From contig QLII01000001.1 of NCBI GenBank assembly GCA_003259005.1, positions 4,542,501-4,606,500 on the forward strand: a stretch of DNA of 64,000 bases, written 5' to 3'. A model generated the notes under the pieces. The model made no database searches. It was not told the DNA's origin and worked only from the letters and a program-made list of their open reading frames with translations. The position numbers were made by a program, and so were the translations under genes. Positions 1-8,106 of the stretch are shown piece by piece (position 1 is the first letter of the stretch; each line of letters starts with the position of its first letter). This DNA is from Spirosoma telluris. Its GTDB lineage: Bacteria; Bacteroidota; Bacteroidia; Cytophagales; Spirosomataceae.

Positions 1-21
1 ACTACCAGGATTTCTTGAGAC

Positions 22-1493
22 TTATATATCCCCCAACGCATCGGGCAATAACTCGCCCCGATCCAGAGACAGCGTAGTGGTTAACGCCATACCCGACCAG
101 AAAGGCCATTGTGCAGCTACCAATGTGGATAACTGATGCACCACTTGTGCATAAGGTTGTTTATACGACCCGAAATTCCGACTGTAGGAAAGTCGCGTTG
201 TGAGCACCGGCCCCCGCCGAAACGCACTTATTGTCCCAGATACCACGCCACAACCCGGTTGTTCGGATAAAAACCATTGCCTCCGTACTCATTGCTAATG
301 GTTGGCGTTAAGTCAGGCCGAGGCATGATAAACGGTGTACCAAGGGTACGACCTCTATACGACCAGCCCTGAATATATTGGCTATGATTGAAGTAATTGT
401 CGGCTCCCTGATAGCGGGCGGTTGGATCGAAGGTTGGCCCACTTTGATCAGTGGTTGTCAACCATTCGAGCACAAGCCGCTGAAAGCGAAACTTCGGTCG
501 AGCGGGGGAGCGATTCAAAAAACGCAAACCCGTCAGTCCATCTGGCACATTCTGTAAAGCCAGTCCCGATGCGTCGTCATACATATGCTGGTGATAGAGT
601 AACCAGTTTTGCTTATCTCCCTTCCACTCAAAGGCTATATCGTAACTGCCCACGTGATTTCCTAAGCGATTGGTTCCGTCAAAATCCGTAAACCGGTTAT
701 TTTCCAGGGCATCCGGGTAGTGCCCGATAACGAGCGACAGATAATCCTGAAACGATGTTGAGAGGTGGCCATCCACCGCTAACGGAGTGCCAACCAGATA
801 GTCGGCATGGCCACCCCACTGTACCTGATGATTCAGCCCACCATAGAACTGAAACCGCCAATGGGGTTTACCAATCCGCCCATATAGGTATTTCTGATGG
901 AGATAACTTCCCTGAATATACGAGTCGATAAGCCAGCCATGGGCATACCCAACCCGAAAGGAAAGTAGTTTTTTGGTGAACCCAATGGGTACATAATCGG
1001 GGGTTTGCAATTGTATTTTTGGAAACGGCATGGCATTGCCTGACCAGGCCACAAAACCTGAAGTGAGCAAGGTATCGCCCAGGCCAGCGACTTCGCGTCG
1101 GTTACCGCCGTAGAGCTCTATCACGCCAAAACGTATTTTCACATAGGCATCGGGCAGCAGAACGGCCGGATTATCGGATGTGGACGAGGGACCAGCATTA
1201 GCAACGGCATACAGCCCAAACCCCCAGTCGAAGCGGGATTTTCGCTTCGGTAACGAATCGGGCCTGGGTTTATAATCACGCTGCATCCCCAAGCGAACCG
1301 TCCCGAATGCCCCCCGTACGGGCACTACATTGTACTGATTAGCGCGTAGCCAGAATGGATTCTGAGGGTCTGCTGTTGCCAGCCCACCCAACTCAACCGA
1401 ATAACGAATGGCCCCTGGAGCCGGAACCGATTGAGTACGGCCCGGTAGTATAGTCAAAAAAATAAGGGCTGCAATCAGGTAAAGTGTCCGCAT
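22..1493 (-). CDS. Capsule assembly Wzi family outer-membrane protein (one frameshift in this sequence)
   Basis: Predicted outer-membrane beta-barrel of the Wzi family; Wzi proteins help anchor or assemble surface polysaccharide. The start at 1493 gives MRTLYLIAALIFLTILPG, a signal peptide, and drops 14 implausible upstream residues. The main frame runs to 228 and ends NNRVVAWYLGQ-stop. The next frame continues with ISAFRRGPVLTTRLSYSRN and stops at 22, which reads as the normal Wzi C-terminus. Adding one A in the AATAAG context near 229-234 joins both parts into about 490 residues, the usual family length. Transcribed divergently from the aldo/keto reductase gene. The family call rests on remembered patterns such as LYGGNRREVAGLGD and NNRVVAWYLG. 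I treat the break as a probable sequence error. Confidence 0.8.
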
Positions 1494-1616
1494 AAGTCGA
1501 TAAACACAGGGTGGGGCATATCTACCCGTAAACATACGGCAGAACGGGCAATTGCGATTACGTACTTTATTGTTCGTGTTTTAAAACATCTTGCCCCGGT
1601 TTTCAATTTATATATG

Positions 1617-1652
1617 AAACTTATCTTTACCGTATAAAACTTGTCTTTACCG
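1617..1652 (+). repeat. 20-bp-period tandem repeat in promoter region
   Basis: AAACTTATCTTTACCG at 1617-1632 is repeated as AAACTTGTCTTTACCG at 1637-1652, ending one base before the ATG at 1654. TATCTTTA resembles the Bacteroidota -7 element TAnnTTTG, so this may be a duplicated promoter or operator. The role is inferred. Confidence 0.5.
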
Positions 1653-1653
1653 G

Positions 1654-2472
1654 ATGACAATACCCTCTACCACACTCAATAATGGTGTTGAAATGCCTTT
1701 GTTAGGTTTGGGCGTTTTCGCGCCAAGCCAGGCCAACGAAGTACAACAAGCAATTGAATGGGCACTCGAAATGGGGTGTCGGCTCATTGATACCGCAGCC
1801 GCTTACGGCAATGAACGCGAAGTCGCCAATGCCATCCGAGCCAGCGGAATTCCCCGAAGCGATATTTTTATTACGACCAAAGTCTGGAACGATGATCAGG
1901 GCTATACGCGAACCCTGCGGGCATTTAACCGCAGTCTGGAGCGGCTTGGGCTTGATGTTGTCGATTTATACCTGATTCATTGGCCCATAAAAGAACATCG
2001 CCACGAGACCTGGCGGGCCCTCGAAAAAATCTATTCTGAAGGACGTGCCCGTGCCATTGGTGTCTCTAATCACTACCCAGCTCACTTAGATGAACTGTTA
2101 GCCGAAGCTCACATCACACCCGCCGTCAATCAGTTTGAGTTTAGTCCCTATAGCTACCTCCCCGAGATATTGGACTATTGCCGTGAAAAGAACATCCAGC
2201 CCGAGGGGTACGCGCCTTTGGTACGGGGCGAGAAAAATAACGACCCAAAACTGGTTGCTCTGGCCGAAAAGTATGGCAAAAGCACCTATCAGCTACTAAT
2301 TCGGTGGTCGTTACAGCATGGCGTTGTCACGATTCCGAAATCGGTTAAGCGCGAACGGATTCAGGAAAATTTCGATGTCTGGGATTTTACCATCTCCGAT
2401 GAAGATATGGCCCAGATGAATACGTTCTACGACAATACCCGCATAGCCGACGACCCGCGCGAAATTTCGTAA
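1654..2472 (+). CDS. Aldo/keto reductase
   Basis: NAD(P)H-dependent cytoplasmic oxidoreductase with a TIM barrel, 272 residues, full length for the AKR superfamily. The catalytic tetrad is visible: D46 and Y51 in LIDTAAAYGNE, K76 in ITTKVW, and H109 in LYLIHWP. The C-terminal cofactor region contains IPKSVKRERIQEN, the usual phosphate-binding stretch. The arrangement is closest to the 2,5-diketo-gluconate reductase / YtbE type (AKR5), but the substrate cannot be read from sequence. It converges on the Nif3-like gene across a long shared hairpin. Confidence 0.93.
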   Translation: MTIPSTTLNNGVEMPLLGLGVFAPSQANEVQQAIEWALEMGCRLIDTAAAYGNEREVANAIRASGIPRSDIFITTKVWNDDQGYTRTLRAFNRSLERLGLDVVDLYLIHWPIKEHRHETWRALEKIYSEGRARAIGVSNHYPAHLDELLAEAHITPAVNQFEFSPYSYLPEILDYCREKNIQPEGYAPLVRGEKNNDPKLVALAEKYGKSTYQLLIRWSLQHGVVTIPKSVKRERIQENFDVWDFTISDEDMAQMNTFYDNTRIADDPREIS

Positions 2473-2474
2473 CC

Positions 2475-2522
2475 AGCAAGCTGTAGTACTCAGCACCTTT
2501 GTTCTGAGTACTACAGCTTGCT
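2475..2522. terminator. Bidirectional hairpin between convergent genes
   Basis: A perfect 19-bp inverted repeat (AGCAAGCTGTAGTACTCAG at 2475-2493 and its complement at 2504-2522) with a 10-base loop separates the aldo/keto reductase from the convergent Nif3-like gene. The last codons of the latter lie in the right arm. There is no long T tract, so terminator function is inferred from position. Confidence 0.65.
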
Positions 2523-3289
2523 CAGTATGGTTGGTTCGTGAACGACACAGTCAAGAGACCAATGCTCGTGCAACAGGTTAGCTAATTCGCGCAATCCCCA
2601 TACTTCAGTTCGGCGATGACCAACGGCAATAAAAGCCATGCCCGTTGTGTCAATGGCCTGTTGGCCTGGTTTGCGGTAGGTTCCGGTCATATACAAATTG
2701 GCCCCTTGGTCGGCAGCCTCCCGCACAAGCGCATCCGTCATGGCGCCCACTACGGCAATTCGGTAGCTGGCAGGTTGCCATCCACCCGTGTCAGATCCAG
2801 CTTCGGCTCGATCATAGCCTCCAAACACGGTTTTGACCAACGAAAGCCACTCATCAAATTCCCGCGGGGCAATGTCCATTAGCATACCAAGCGGTCGTTT
2901 ATCCAGTATTTTACCCCCTGAATGACTTTCCTGTTTGTAGCCGATTGGCTTCAGTTCACCAATAGCTCCCAGTTGTTTGGCCAGCCGGGGATTGTACCCA
3001 ATGGTTAGTGTTTCATCAAAGGGCAAATGATGGGTTATAATTCCAACATCGGGGGGAATGCTTGTTAAATCGAGCTGCCAGGGGCGATGTAGCCAAAGGG
3101 CATCCACCTGCGTTTCAGTGATCCAATCGGATAGCTTAGGAAACGGCTCCAACGCTAGCCCAAGTCGTCGGACAGGTCGTTTGGAGGGTAGTAAATGCCA
3201 CCCTGCTCTGCATCTGGATAGCGATCAGTAGTTAGTTCCTTCTGCAAAAAATCAGTAAGATCGTTTAAAAAGAATGGTGACGTAGGCAT
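2511..3289 (-). CDS. Nif3-like dinuclear metal-centre protein (one frameshift)
   Basis: Member of the NIF3/YbgI family, hexameric proteins with a dinuclear metal site; the cellular role is unsettled. Metal-site motifs are ITHHLPF near the N-terminal third and YMTGTYRKPGQQAI and FIAVGHRRTE near the C-terminus. The frame from 3152 lacks the N-terminus, which lies in another frame starting MPTSPFFLNDLTDFL at 3289 and ending near 3155. Adding one base near 3181-3186 gives YYPPKRPVRRLGLALEP, the conserved family motif, and a protein of about 258 residues. I treat the break as a probable homopolymer error. Confidence 0.85.
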
Positions 3290-3307
3290 AGGCAAGAGAA
3301 TGACTAA

Positions 3308-3373
3308 TTGATAATGAATAATGGAAGCGCCCGTCATTATCCATTTTACATTATTCATTATTCATTATCCATT
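3308..3373. repeat. AT-rich palindromic intergenic repeat (ATTATCCATT family)
   Basis: ATAATGAATAATGGA faces two overlapping complementary copies (TCATTATCCATT and TTATTCATTATTCATTATCC). A longer relative lies at 50341-50412. It sits just upstream of the Nif3-like gene. Confidence 0.6.
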
Positions 3374-3452
3374 TACTTAACTGTATGCCCATCGGATAGT
3401 TTGTAAATGACCGTTTACTCAATCGAATTTGGTTTTTTTGGAAAGAAAATAG

Positions 3453-3460
3453 TAAGTTTG
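3453..3460 (+). promoter_or_regulatory. Bacteroidota -7 promoter element
   Basis: TAAGTTTG matches the TAnnTTTG -7 consensus used by the primary sigma factor of Bacteroidota. TTTG/TTG-rich sequence lies about 20 bases upstream. It precedes the structured segment ending in a hairpin at 3516-3536, not a coding region. Confidence 0.55.
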
Positions 3461-3465
3461 CAGCC

Positions 3466-3540
3466 TTAACTGCAACCGCTAGTCGGTTAGCCAACGCCGA
3501 TGAAGTTCCTCGCTTAAAAACCTCCTGAAGGTTTTTCTTT
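3466..3540 (+). ncRNA. Candidate small RNA with terminator, unassigned
   Basis: A segment of about 75 bases between a good -7 element and a factor-independent terminator, with no reading frame of its own. It contains a hairpin AACCG-CTAGT-CGGTT (3474-3488), a less structured middle, and a terminal hairpin AAAAACCT-CCTGA-AGGTTTTT (3516-3536) followed by CTTTTCTTC. It could instead be the 5' leader of the MATE gene with an attenuator, because the MATE start at 3648 is only about 110 bases downstream. I do not recognise it as a named RNA family. Confidence 0.4.
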
Positions 3541-3647
3541 TCTTCTGATTGCTGTCACCTGCTTTTGCCAGAGTGGCCATTCTCATTTTTCAGATCATCC
3601 ATTCGCTGTCAGTAGCCCGTTCGGCTTCGGCATACTCTTTTGTTTCA

Positions 3648-5033
3648 ATGACCAAATTCTTTCGGTTATTCCTGGCCGCATTGCGTGGTTCGGAAACCAA
3701 CTTTACTACCGGTAGTATTAACCGGGCTATTTTTCTGTTATCCGTACCGATGATTCTGGAAATGGTAATGGAATCACTCTTCGCAGTGGTCGATGTCTTT
3801 TTCGTAGCCAAAATCGGCACAGAAGCCATTGCTACCGTGGGCCTGACGGAGTCGGTACTAACTATTGTCTATTCCATTGCAATTGGCTTGAGTACCGCGG
3901 CTACAGCCCTGGTATCGCGTCGGGTTGGAGAAGACAACCACCGAGGGGCGGGTCACGCCGTTGGGCAGGTCATTCTGGTATCGGTTGGACTGGGCTTATT
4001 GATGGGCGTAGTCGGTTTTGTATTTGCCGAAGACATCCTGCGCCTGATGGGGGGAGACTCAGCACTTATTAGCAATGGCGCGGGATTTACACGGATGATT
4101 TTCGCGAGTGCACCCGCCATCATGCTGCTGTATACACTCAGCGGGTGTCTGCGCGGTTCGGGTGATGCATCGGTAGCCATGCGGTCGCTTTGGCTGGCCA
4201 ACGGGGTCAATATCGTTCTGTGCCCTGTGTTTATTTTTGGGCTAGGGCCCTTTCCAGAACTTGGTGTCATGGGGTCGGCAGTAGCCACCACCATTGGCCG
4301 GACAATGGGCGTGTTGTATCAGCTTTACGCCCTGACGCGGGTAAAAGGGGTTATTCAGGTTCTCCGATCCGATGTGTCGCCCGATGTGAGACTTATTCGT
4401 AATCTGCTCGGTTTAGCCATTGGAGGCACCAGCCAGTTTCTGGTCGGTTCGGCTAGCTGGATATTCCTGACCCGGATTTTGTCCACCTTTGGTAGCGATG
4501 TGGTGGCGGGTTATACCATTGCCATTCGCATTATTGTGTTTACGATTCTGCCTTCGTGGGGGATGGCCAACGCGGCTGCCACGCTGGTTGGGCAGAACTT
4601 AGGGGCTGGTCAGCCCGAACGTGCCGAAACCTCCGCCTGGCGGGCGGCTTTCTGCAACATGCTCTTTTTAGCTGCCGTTGGTATTGGTTTCTTTCTGGGA
4701 GCTACCCCAATCGTCGGTTTGTTCGACAACAATGTTCGCGTCGTTGAAATTGCCGTCGAATGCCTGCGGGTCTTTTGCCTGGGCTATCTGTTTATGGCGT
4801 ATGGAATGGTGCTGAGTCAGTCGCTCAATGGTGCGGGCGACACTCGAACGCCTACGCTTATTAACATTGTGTGCTTCTGGGTGGTTGAGATACCACTAGC
4901 GTATACGCTGGCTCATGTGCTAAACTGGGGCCCTCCGGGTGTATTCTGGTCAGTGGCCATCAGCGAAACGTTACTGGCCGGTATCGCCATCTGGATTTTC
5001 CGGCGAGGACGCTGGAAAACCGTTCAGGTTTAA
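3648..5033 (+). CDS. MATE family multidrug/cation antiporter
   Basis: Inner-membrane exporter of the multidrug and toxic compound extrusion family, driven by Na+ or H+. The start at 3648 (MTKFFRLFLAALRG) gives 461 residues, the normal MATE length; the longer frame from 3549 adds an implausible leader. The two MatE halves are clear: FLLSVPMILEMVMESLFAVV opens the first, and a second set of helices begins around LLGLAIGGTSQFLVGSASW. Twelve transmembrane segments are expected. Substrate unknown. It may be transcribed together with, or controlled by, the structured region at 3453-3540. Confidence 0.93.
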   Translation: MTKFFRLFLAALRGSETNFTTGSINRAIFLLSVPMILEMVMESLFAVVDVFFVAKIGTEAIATVGLTESVLTIVYSIAIGLSTAATALVSRRVGEDNHRGAGHAVGQVILVSVGLGLLMGVVGFVFAEDILRLMGGDSALISNGAGFTRMIFASAPAIMLLYTLSGCLRGSGDASVAMRSLWLANGVNIVLCPVFIFGLGPFPELGVMGSAVATTIGRTMGVLYQLYALTRVKGVIQVLRSDVSPDVRLIRNLLGLAIGGTSQFLVGSASWIFLTRILSTFGSDVVAGYTIAIRIIVFTILPSWGMANAAATLVGQNLGAGQPERAETSAWRAAFCNMLFLAAVGIGFFLGATPIVGLFDNNVRVVEIAVECLRVFCLGYLFMAYGMVLSQSLNGAGDTRTPTLINIVCFWVVEIPLAYTLAHVLNWGPPGVFWSVAISETLLAGIAIWIFRRGRWKTVQV

Positions 5034-5113
5034 TTTTCTGACAGGATTTACAGGATGAACAGGATTTTTGATGCTTTTTCAATCCTGTTTATCCTGTAAA
5101 TCCTGTCAGAAAA
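5034..5113. repeat. Long palindromic repeat, GACAGGATTTACAGGAT type
   Basis: Arms 5034-5068 and 5081-5113 pair almost perfectly: TTTTCTGACAGGATTTACAG faces its complement, and a second AACAGGATT unit pairs further in. It follows the MATE stop directly. It may end transcription, but its sequence is that of an interspersed repeat rather than a standard terminator. Confidence 0.7.
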
Positions 5114-5193
5114 ATGACACCTTTCTTACAGTTGTTTTGGCAGATTCTCTGCCGAAACTTTTACTGAATAGAGCCCGTTATAATTTACAGGCC

Positions 5194-5237
5194 TATAGCC
5201 TTTTGCGAATGAATATCATCTTTGCTCGAAGGCTATA
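5194..5237 (+). promoter_or_regulatory. Hairpin in hflX leader
   Basis: TATAGCCTT (5194-5202) pairs with AAGGCTATA (5229-5237) about 30 bases before the hflX start. It could be a leader structure or a binding site. Function is not inferable. Confidence 0.3.
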
Positions 5238-5265
5238 AACCGCCTAATCACCTTTACGAATTTAC

Positions 5266-6543
5266 ATGGTCGAAACACATAAACCAGCCGAAACCGCGGT
5301 GTTGGTCGCGCTGATTACACAAAAGCAAACCGCTGACCAAACGAAAGATTACCTGAACGAATTAGCCTTCCTGGCCGAAACGTCGGGTATTAAAACGATA
5401 AAATCGTTTACCCAAAAACTGGAACATCCCGATAACCGGACGTTTGTGGGGAAAGGAAAGCTGGAAGAAATTCAGACGTTCATTCTCGACAATCCGGTCG
5501 ATTGCGTCATTTTTGATGATGACCTGAGTCCGTCGCAGGTACGAAATCTGGAAGATAGTTTTAAGGATATTAAGGTACTGGATCGTAGTCTGCTCATTCT
5601 GAATATTTTCTCGATGCGGGCCCAAACGGCCCAGTCTCGGGTGCAGGTCGAGCTGGCACAGTACCAATATATGTACCCTCGCCTGACCCGTATGTGGAGC
5701 CACTTAACCAGCCAGAAAGGCGGTGTAGGTATGCGCGGACCGGGGGAAAAAGAATTGGAAACTGACCGTCGGATTGTGAAGGACAGGATTTCTTTTTTGA
5801 AAGAAAAACTGGCAAAAATCGATAAGCAGAGTGTTACCCGTCGGAAAGAACGGGACCGTTTAGTACGGGTAGCACTGGTAGGATACACGAACGTGGGGAA
5901 ATCTACACTCATGCGCACTCTGGCGAAAAGCGACGTGTTTGCCGAAAATAAGCTCTTTGCTACGGTCGATTCAACCGTTCGCAAAGTGACGCTTGGCAAT
6001 ATTCCGTTTCTACTAACCGACACCGTTGGGTTCATCCGTAAACTGCCGACAACACTCATCGAGTCCTTTAAATCGACACTCGACGAAGTCCGGGAAGCGG
6101 ATATTCTGGTTCACGTAGTCGATGTATCGCACCCCAATTTTGAGGAGCAGATTGAAGTGGTCAACGCTACGCTGGCCGACATTAAAGCTGCCGACAAACC
6201 TATGGTGCTGGTCTTCAACAAAATGGACCGATTTGAGCCGAAAGACGAATGGATGGAGAAACCCGATTCGGATGATGATGACCTCACAGATTTACACGAG
6301 GAAGTGATTGTTCCGGTAGCTGTGCGTCGGAAAACCGCGCTTGAGTACCTAAAGAAAACGTATCTGGCTCAAAAAGCAGACTACGTTGCCTTCATCTCGG
6401 CTGAAACTGGCGAGAATGTAAGTGAACTTCGCGAGTTGCTGTACACATTGGTTAAAGAGCGGCATTTTCAGATTTACCCCAACTGGGTTAACATACCGCT
6501 CAATGAATCAGCCGAGCAGTTTGGCGACGGTTTGGCGAGTTGA
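5266..6543 (+). CDS. hflX: Ribosome-associated GTPase HflX
   Basis: Cytoplasmic GTPase that binds the 50S subunit and can split or rescue stalled ribosomes. 425 residues with the HflX-specific N-terminal domain, including GKGKLEEI and the linker GGVGMRGPGEKELETDRR. The G domain carries G1 GYTNVGKST (206-214), G3 DTVG (252-255), G4 NKMD (318-321) and G5 FISAETGENV. An acidic insertion (PDSDDDDLTDLHEE) lies after G4. It is followed by a strong terminator and a tRNA gene. Confidence 0.96.
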   Translation: MVETHKPAETAVLVALITQKQTADQTKDYLNELAFLAETSGIKTIKSFTQKLEHPDNRTFVGKGKLEEIQTFILDNPVDCVIFDDDLSPSQVRNLEDSFKDIKVLDRSLLILNIFSMRAQTAQSRVQVELAQYQYMYPRLTRMWSHLTSQKGGVGMRGPGEKELETDRRIVKDRISFLKEKLAKIDKQSVTRRKERDRLVRVALVGYTNVGKSTLMRTLAKSDVFAENKLFATVDSTVRKVTLGNIPFLLTDTVGFIRKLPTTLIESFKSTLDEVREADILVHVVDVSHPNFEEQIEVVNATLADIKAADKPMVLVFNKMDRFEPKDEWMEKPDSDDDDLTDLHEEVIVPVAVRRKTALEYLKKTYLAQKADYVAFISAETGENVSELRELLYTLVKERHFQIYPNWVNIPLNESAEQFGDGLAS

Positions 6544-6571
6544 CGGATTTTTGACAATTTTGTATCCTAGC

Positions 6572-6600
6572 GAGCGGTCAAGGTTGACCGCTCCTTTTTT
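6572..6600 (+). terminator. Factor-independent terminator of hflX
   Basis: GAGCGGTCA-AGG-TTGACCGCTC hairpin followed by CTTTTTT, 28 bases after the hflX stop and immediately before the tRNA. Confidence 0.9.
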
Positions 6601-6672
6601 GGTCCTGTAGTTCAACGGATAGAATAAGCGTTTCCTAAACGCTTGATACGGGTTCGATTCCCGTCGGGACTA
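6601..6672 (+). tRNA. tRNA-Arg(CCU)
   Basis: Complete cloverleaf of 72 bases. Acceptor GGTCCTG pairs with CGGGACT (two wobble pairs). D stem GTTC/GAAT. Anticodon stem AGCGT/ACGCT encloses loop TTCCTAA with anticodon CCT (6634-6636). T arm is ACGGG-TTCGATT-CCCGT. Discriminator is A at 6672, and no CCA is encoded. The anticodon reads AGG, a rare arginine codon. Confidence 0.95.
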
Positions 6673-6674
6673 CG

Positions 6675-6722
6675 AAAATGGCCCACAATAATCTGGAAAT
6701 CAGATCATTGTGGGCCATTTAA
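6675..6722 (+). terminator. Hairpin terminator downstream of tRNA-Arg
   Basis: AAATGGCCCACAAT pairs with ATTGTGGGCCATTT (14 bp) around a 16-base loop, starting two bases after the tRNA. It is probably a terminator, possibly bidirectional. Confidence 0.75.
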
Positions 6723-7072
6723 TTTATAATGTATGTACAAATCTTCTGTCTAGCACAGAGAATTAGATCAGAAAAATAAAGATGTATTTTTGGCGCTCAC
6801 CTTTTGCACCTCTTATACTAATTGCCTAGCACATCAGATTAACTGGCAAAGATGGCTATGCTTAGAAGAGCATTGATGAAACTTGGTTAATTAGGGGAAC
6901 AAACTATATAACATCGGACAAGGGCTGTAAAGGCGATAACAGTAGGTTGTCAGCTTAGCCTCATTATAAGTAACTACATTCACTAATAAATTCACCGAAC
7001 AATAAAGTGATCTGAATTATTCGCCATAAAGAGAAACTAATGGTCTATTTTTAAGGAAACATACTTTATACG
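6723..7072. other. AT-rich intergenic region without a visible gene
   Basis: About 350 bases between the tRNA terminator and the split surface-protein gene. No reading frame of useful length, and no repeat or RNA that I can support. It must hold the promoter of the gene starting at 7073. Confidence 0.5.
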
Positions 7073-7095
7073 ATGAAAAATAAATACATTAGACT
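7073..7095 (+). pseudogene. Detached start codon and first codons of the surface-protein gene
   Basis: ATG at 7073 opens MKNKYIR before the IS element. If bases 7096-8108 (IS plus one copy of GACT) are removed, these codons join in frame to LITFILLCLLLLG at 8107 onward and complete a typical signal peptide. Without the join, the frame ends after ten codons. The reading is strong but depends on GACT being the target duplication. Confidence 0.6.
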
Positions 7096-8104
7096 TGATA
7101 ATTGAGAAGTTGGTATCATGATGCCCACATGCCCGTGCGAGGAGCGTACTTTCGGAAAGGGCTTTTTACTCGCAGGTTATGTAAAGCACAGCCAATGCTG
7201 ACCATCCGATCCCGAACATCATAGAATTTCAATCGGATTCGCTCTTTGAGTATGCGTAGGCGTTTGAGGCCAGCAATGGCGTGTTCGATCACAACTCGTT
7301 CCTTGGAAATATGGCGATTCACTTCTTTTTGTTGGTCGGTAAGGCTGGCCCCCGCGGCTTTTTAGTCGGCTGAAGGATGGTGACTCCAGCCGGATTATAA
7401 CCTTGGTAACCAGTATCTTGCCGTAGTTTTATGCCCACAATCCAAGTCAGTTGCTCTTCATCTAGGAGGGCTTTATCATGCGTTTTTCCCTCATAAGTAG
7501 GGCTTACGTAGAGAAGTTCACTGGCTTGGTCGCTGACGATCTCGTTTTTGCTGGTGTGGGCTTTGCTTTTACCCGAATAGTCTTCTTTCTGGGCCTCATA
7601 ATCGGTCTTGCGCTCAATAGGGCGTTCGGTAGCATCGTGATTAAAGGTATCATCGGGGTGGTTTTGTAATTGCTTGACCAGTCCTTCACTATCACGGGCA
7701 GGACTCAGGCCCATTTTATGAAGCGTCTCATCTAGAAGCCGTTGCAATATTTTTACTAGACTCGATACCTTGGCTTGGGAGAGGTCATAGACCGCTCCAT
7801 GAAACTCCTGTAATTGATTGCCTTTCAGATAAGTGAGTAGGAATAATAGTTTATCGCTGCTGGTGGGCAATTTTTCATCCTGATGAGGTTTGAAAGCGGG
7901 TAACTTCCGTTTTTTGCCTTCGTAGGTATGATAGCGGAAATAGCGCTCACAAATGGGCGAAAAGTGTTTCAGCAGATAGTCGAATTCGCCACCTTTCAAG
8001 CTGGTCAGAGCGAGTAGTCGGCGCTCGTTTGCTTTTATCTCGTCATACTTTAGCATAAGCAAAATTACAAACTCGTGCATGCACACGTTACAATACCAAA
8101 ATTT
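7096..8104 (-). mobile_element. IS5-family insertion sequence
   Basis: About 1.0 kb carrying a DDE transposase on the minus strand. It is flanked by GACT on both sides (7092-7095 and 8105-8108), a likely target duplication. Subterminal inverted motifs TTGGTAT (7110-7116) and ATACCAA (8093-8099) lie at unequal distances from these ends, so the exact tips are uncertain by up to about 14 bases. It interrupts the signal-peptide codons of the surface-protein gene. Confidence 0.75.
7116..8056 (-). CDS. IS5-family DDE transposase in two overlapping frames
   Basis: The first frame (8056 to 7319) has an N-terminal helix-turn-helix region (LLTYLKGNQLQEFHGAVYDL) and two catalytic aspartates in NHDATERPIER and RQDTGYQGYN. 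The second frame (7322 to 7116) holds the glutamate in KERVVIEHAIAGLKRLR. They overlap at CAAAAAG (near 7325-7331), where a -1 slip gives a continuous protein of about 313 residues. IS5 relatives are known to use such a programmed shift. However, one missing A would look identical, and missing bases are common in this window. Confidence 0.85.
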
Positions 8105-8106
8105 GA

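Noticed and set aside
22..1493. Treating Wzi, Kup, Rieske and the other split genes as true pseudogenes
   Set aside because: All breaks are of one kind, single missing bases mostly in homopolymers, with intact sequence on both sides.
3953..4294. Long antisense frames inside MATE, hflX, treZ and other genes
   Set aside because: They mirror strong coding frames on the other strand and show no protein features of their own.
5034..5113. Standard terminator for the MATE gene
   Set aside because: The stem is far longer than a terminator and has repeat-type sequence without a terminal T tract; listed as a repeat.
6601..8104. tRNA-Arg as integration site of a larger island
   Set aside because: No integrase and no repeat of the tRNA 3' end was seen downstream; the IS lies about 420 bases away and has its own target duplication.
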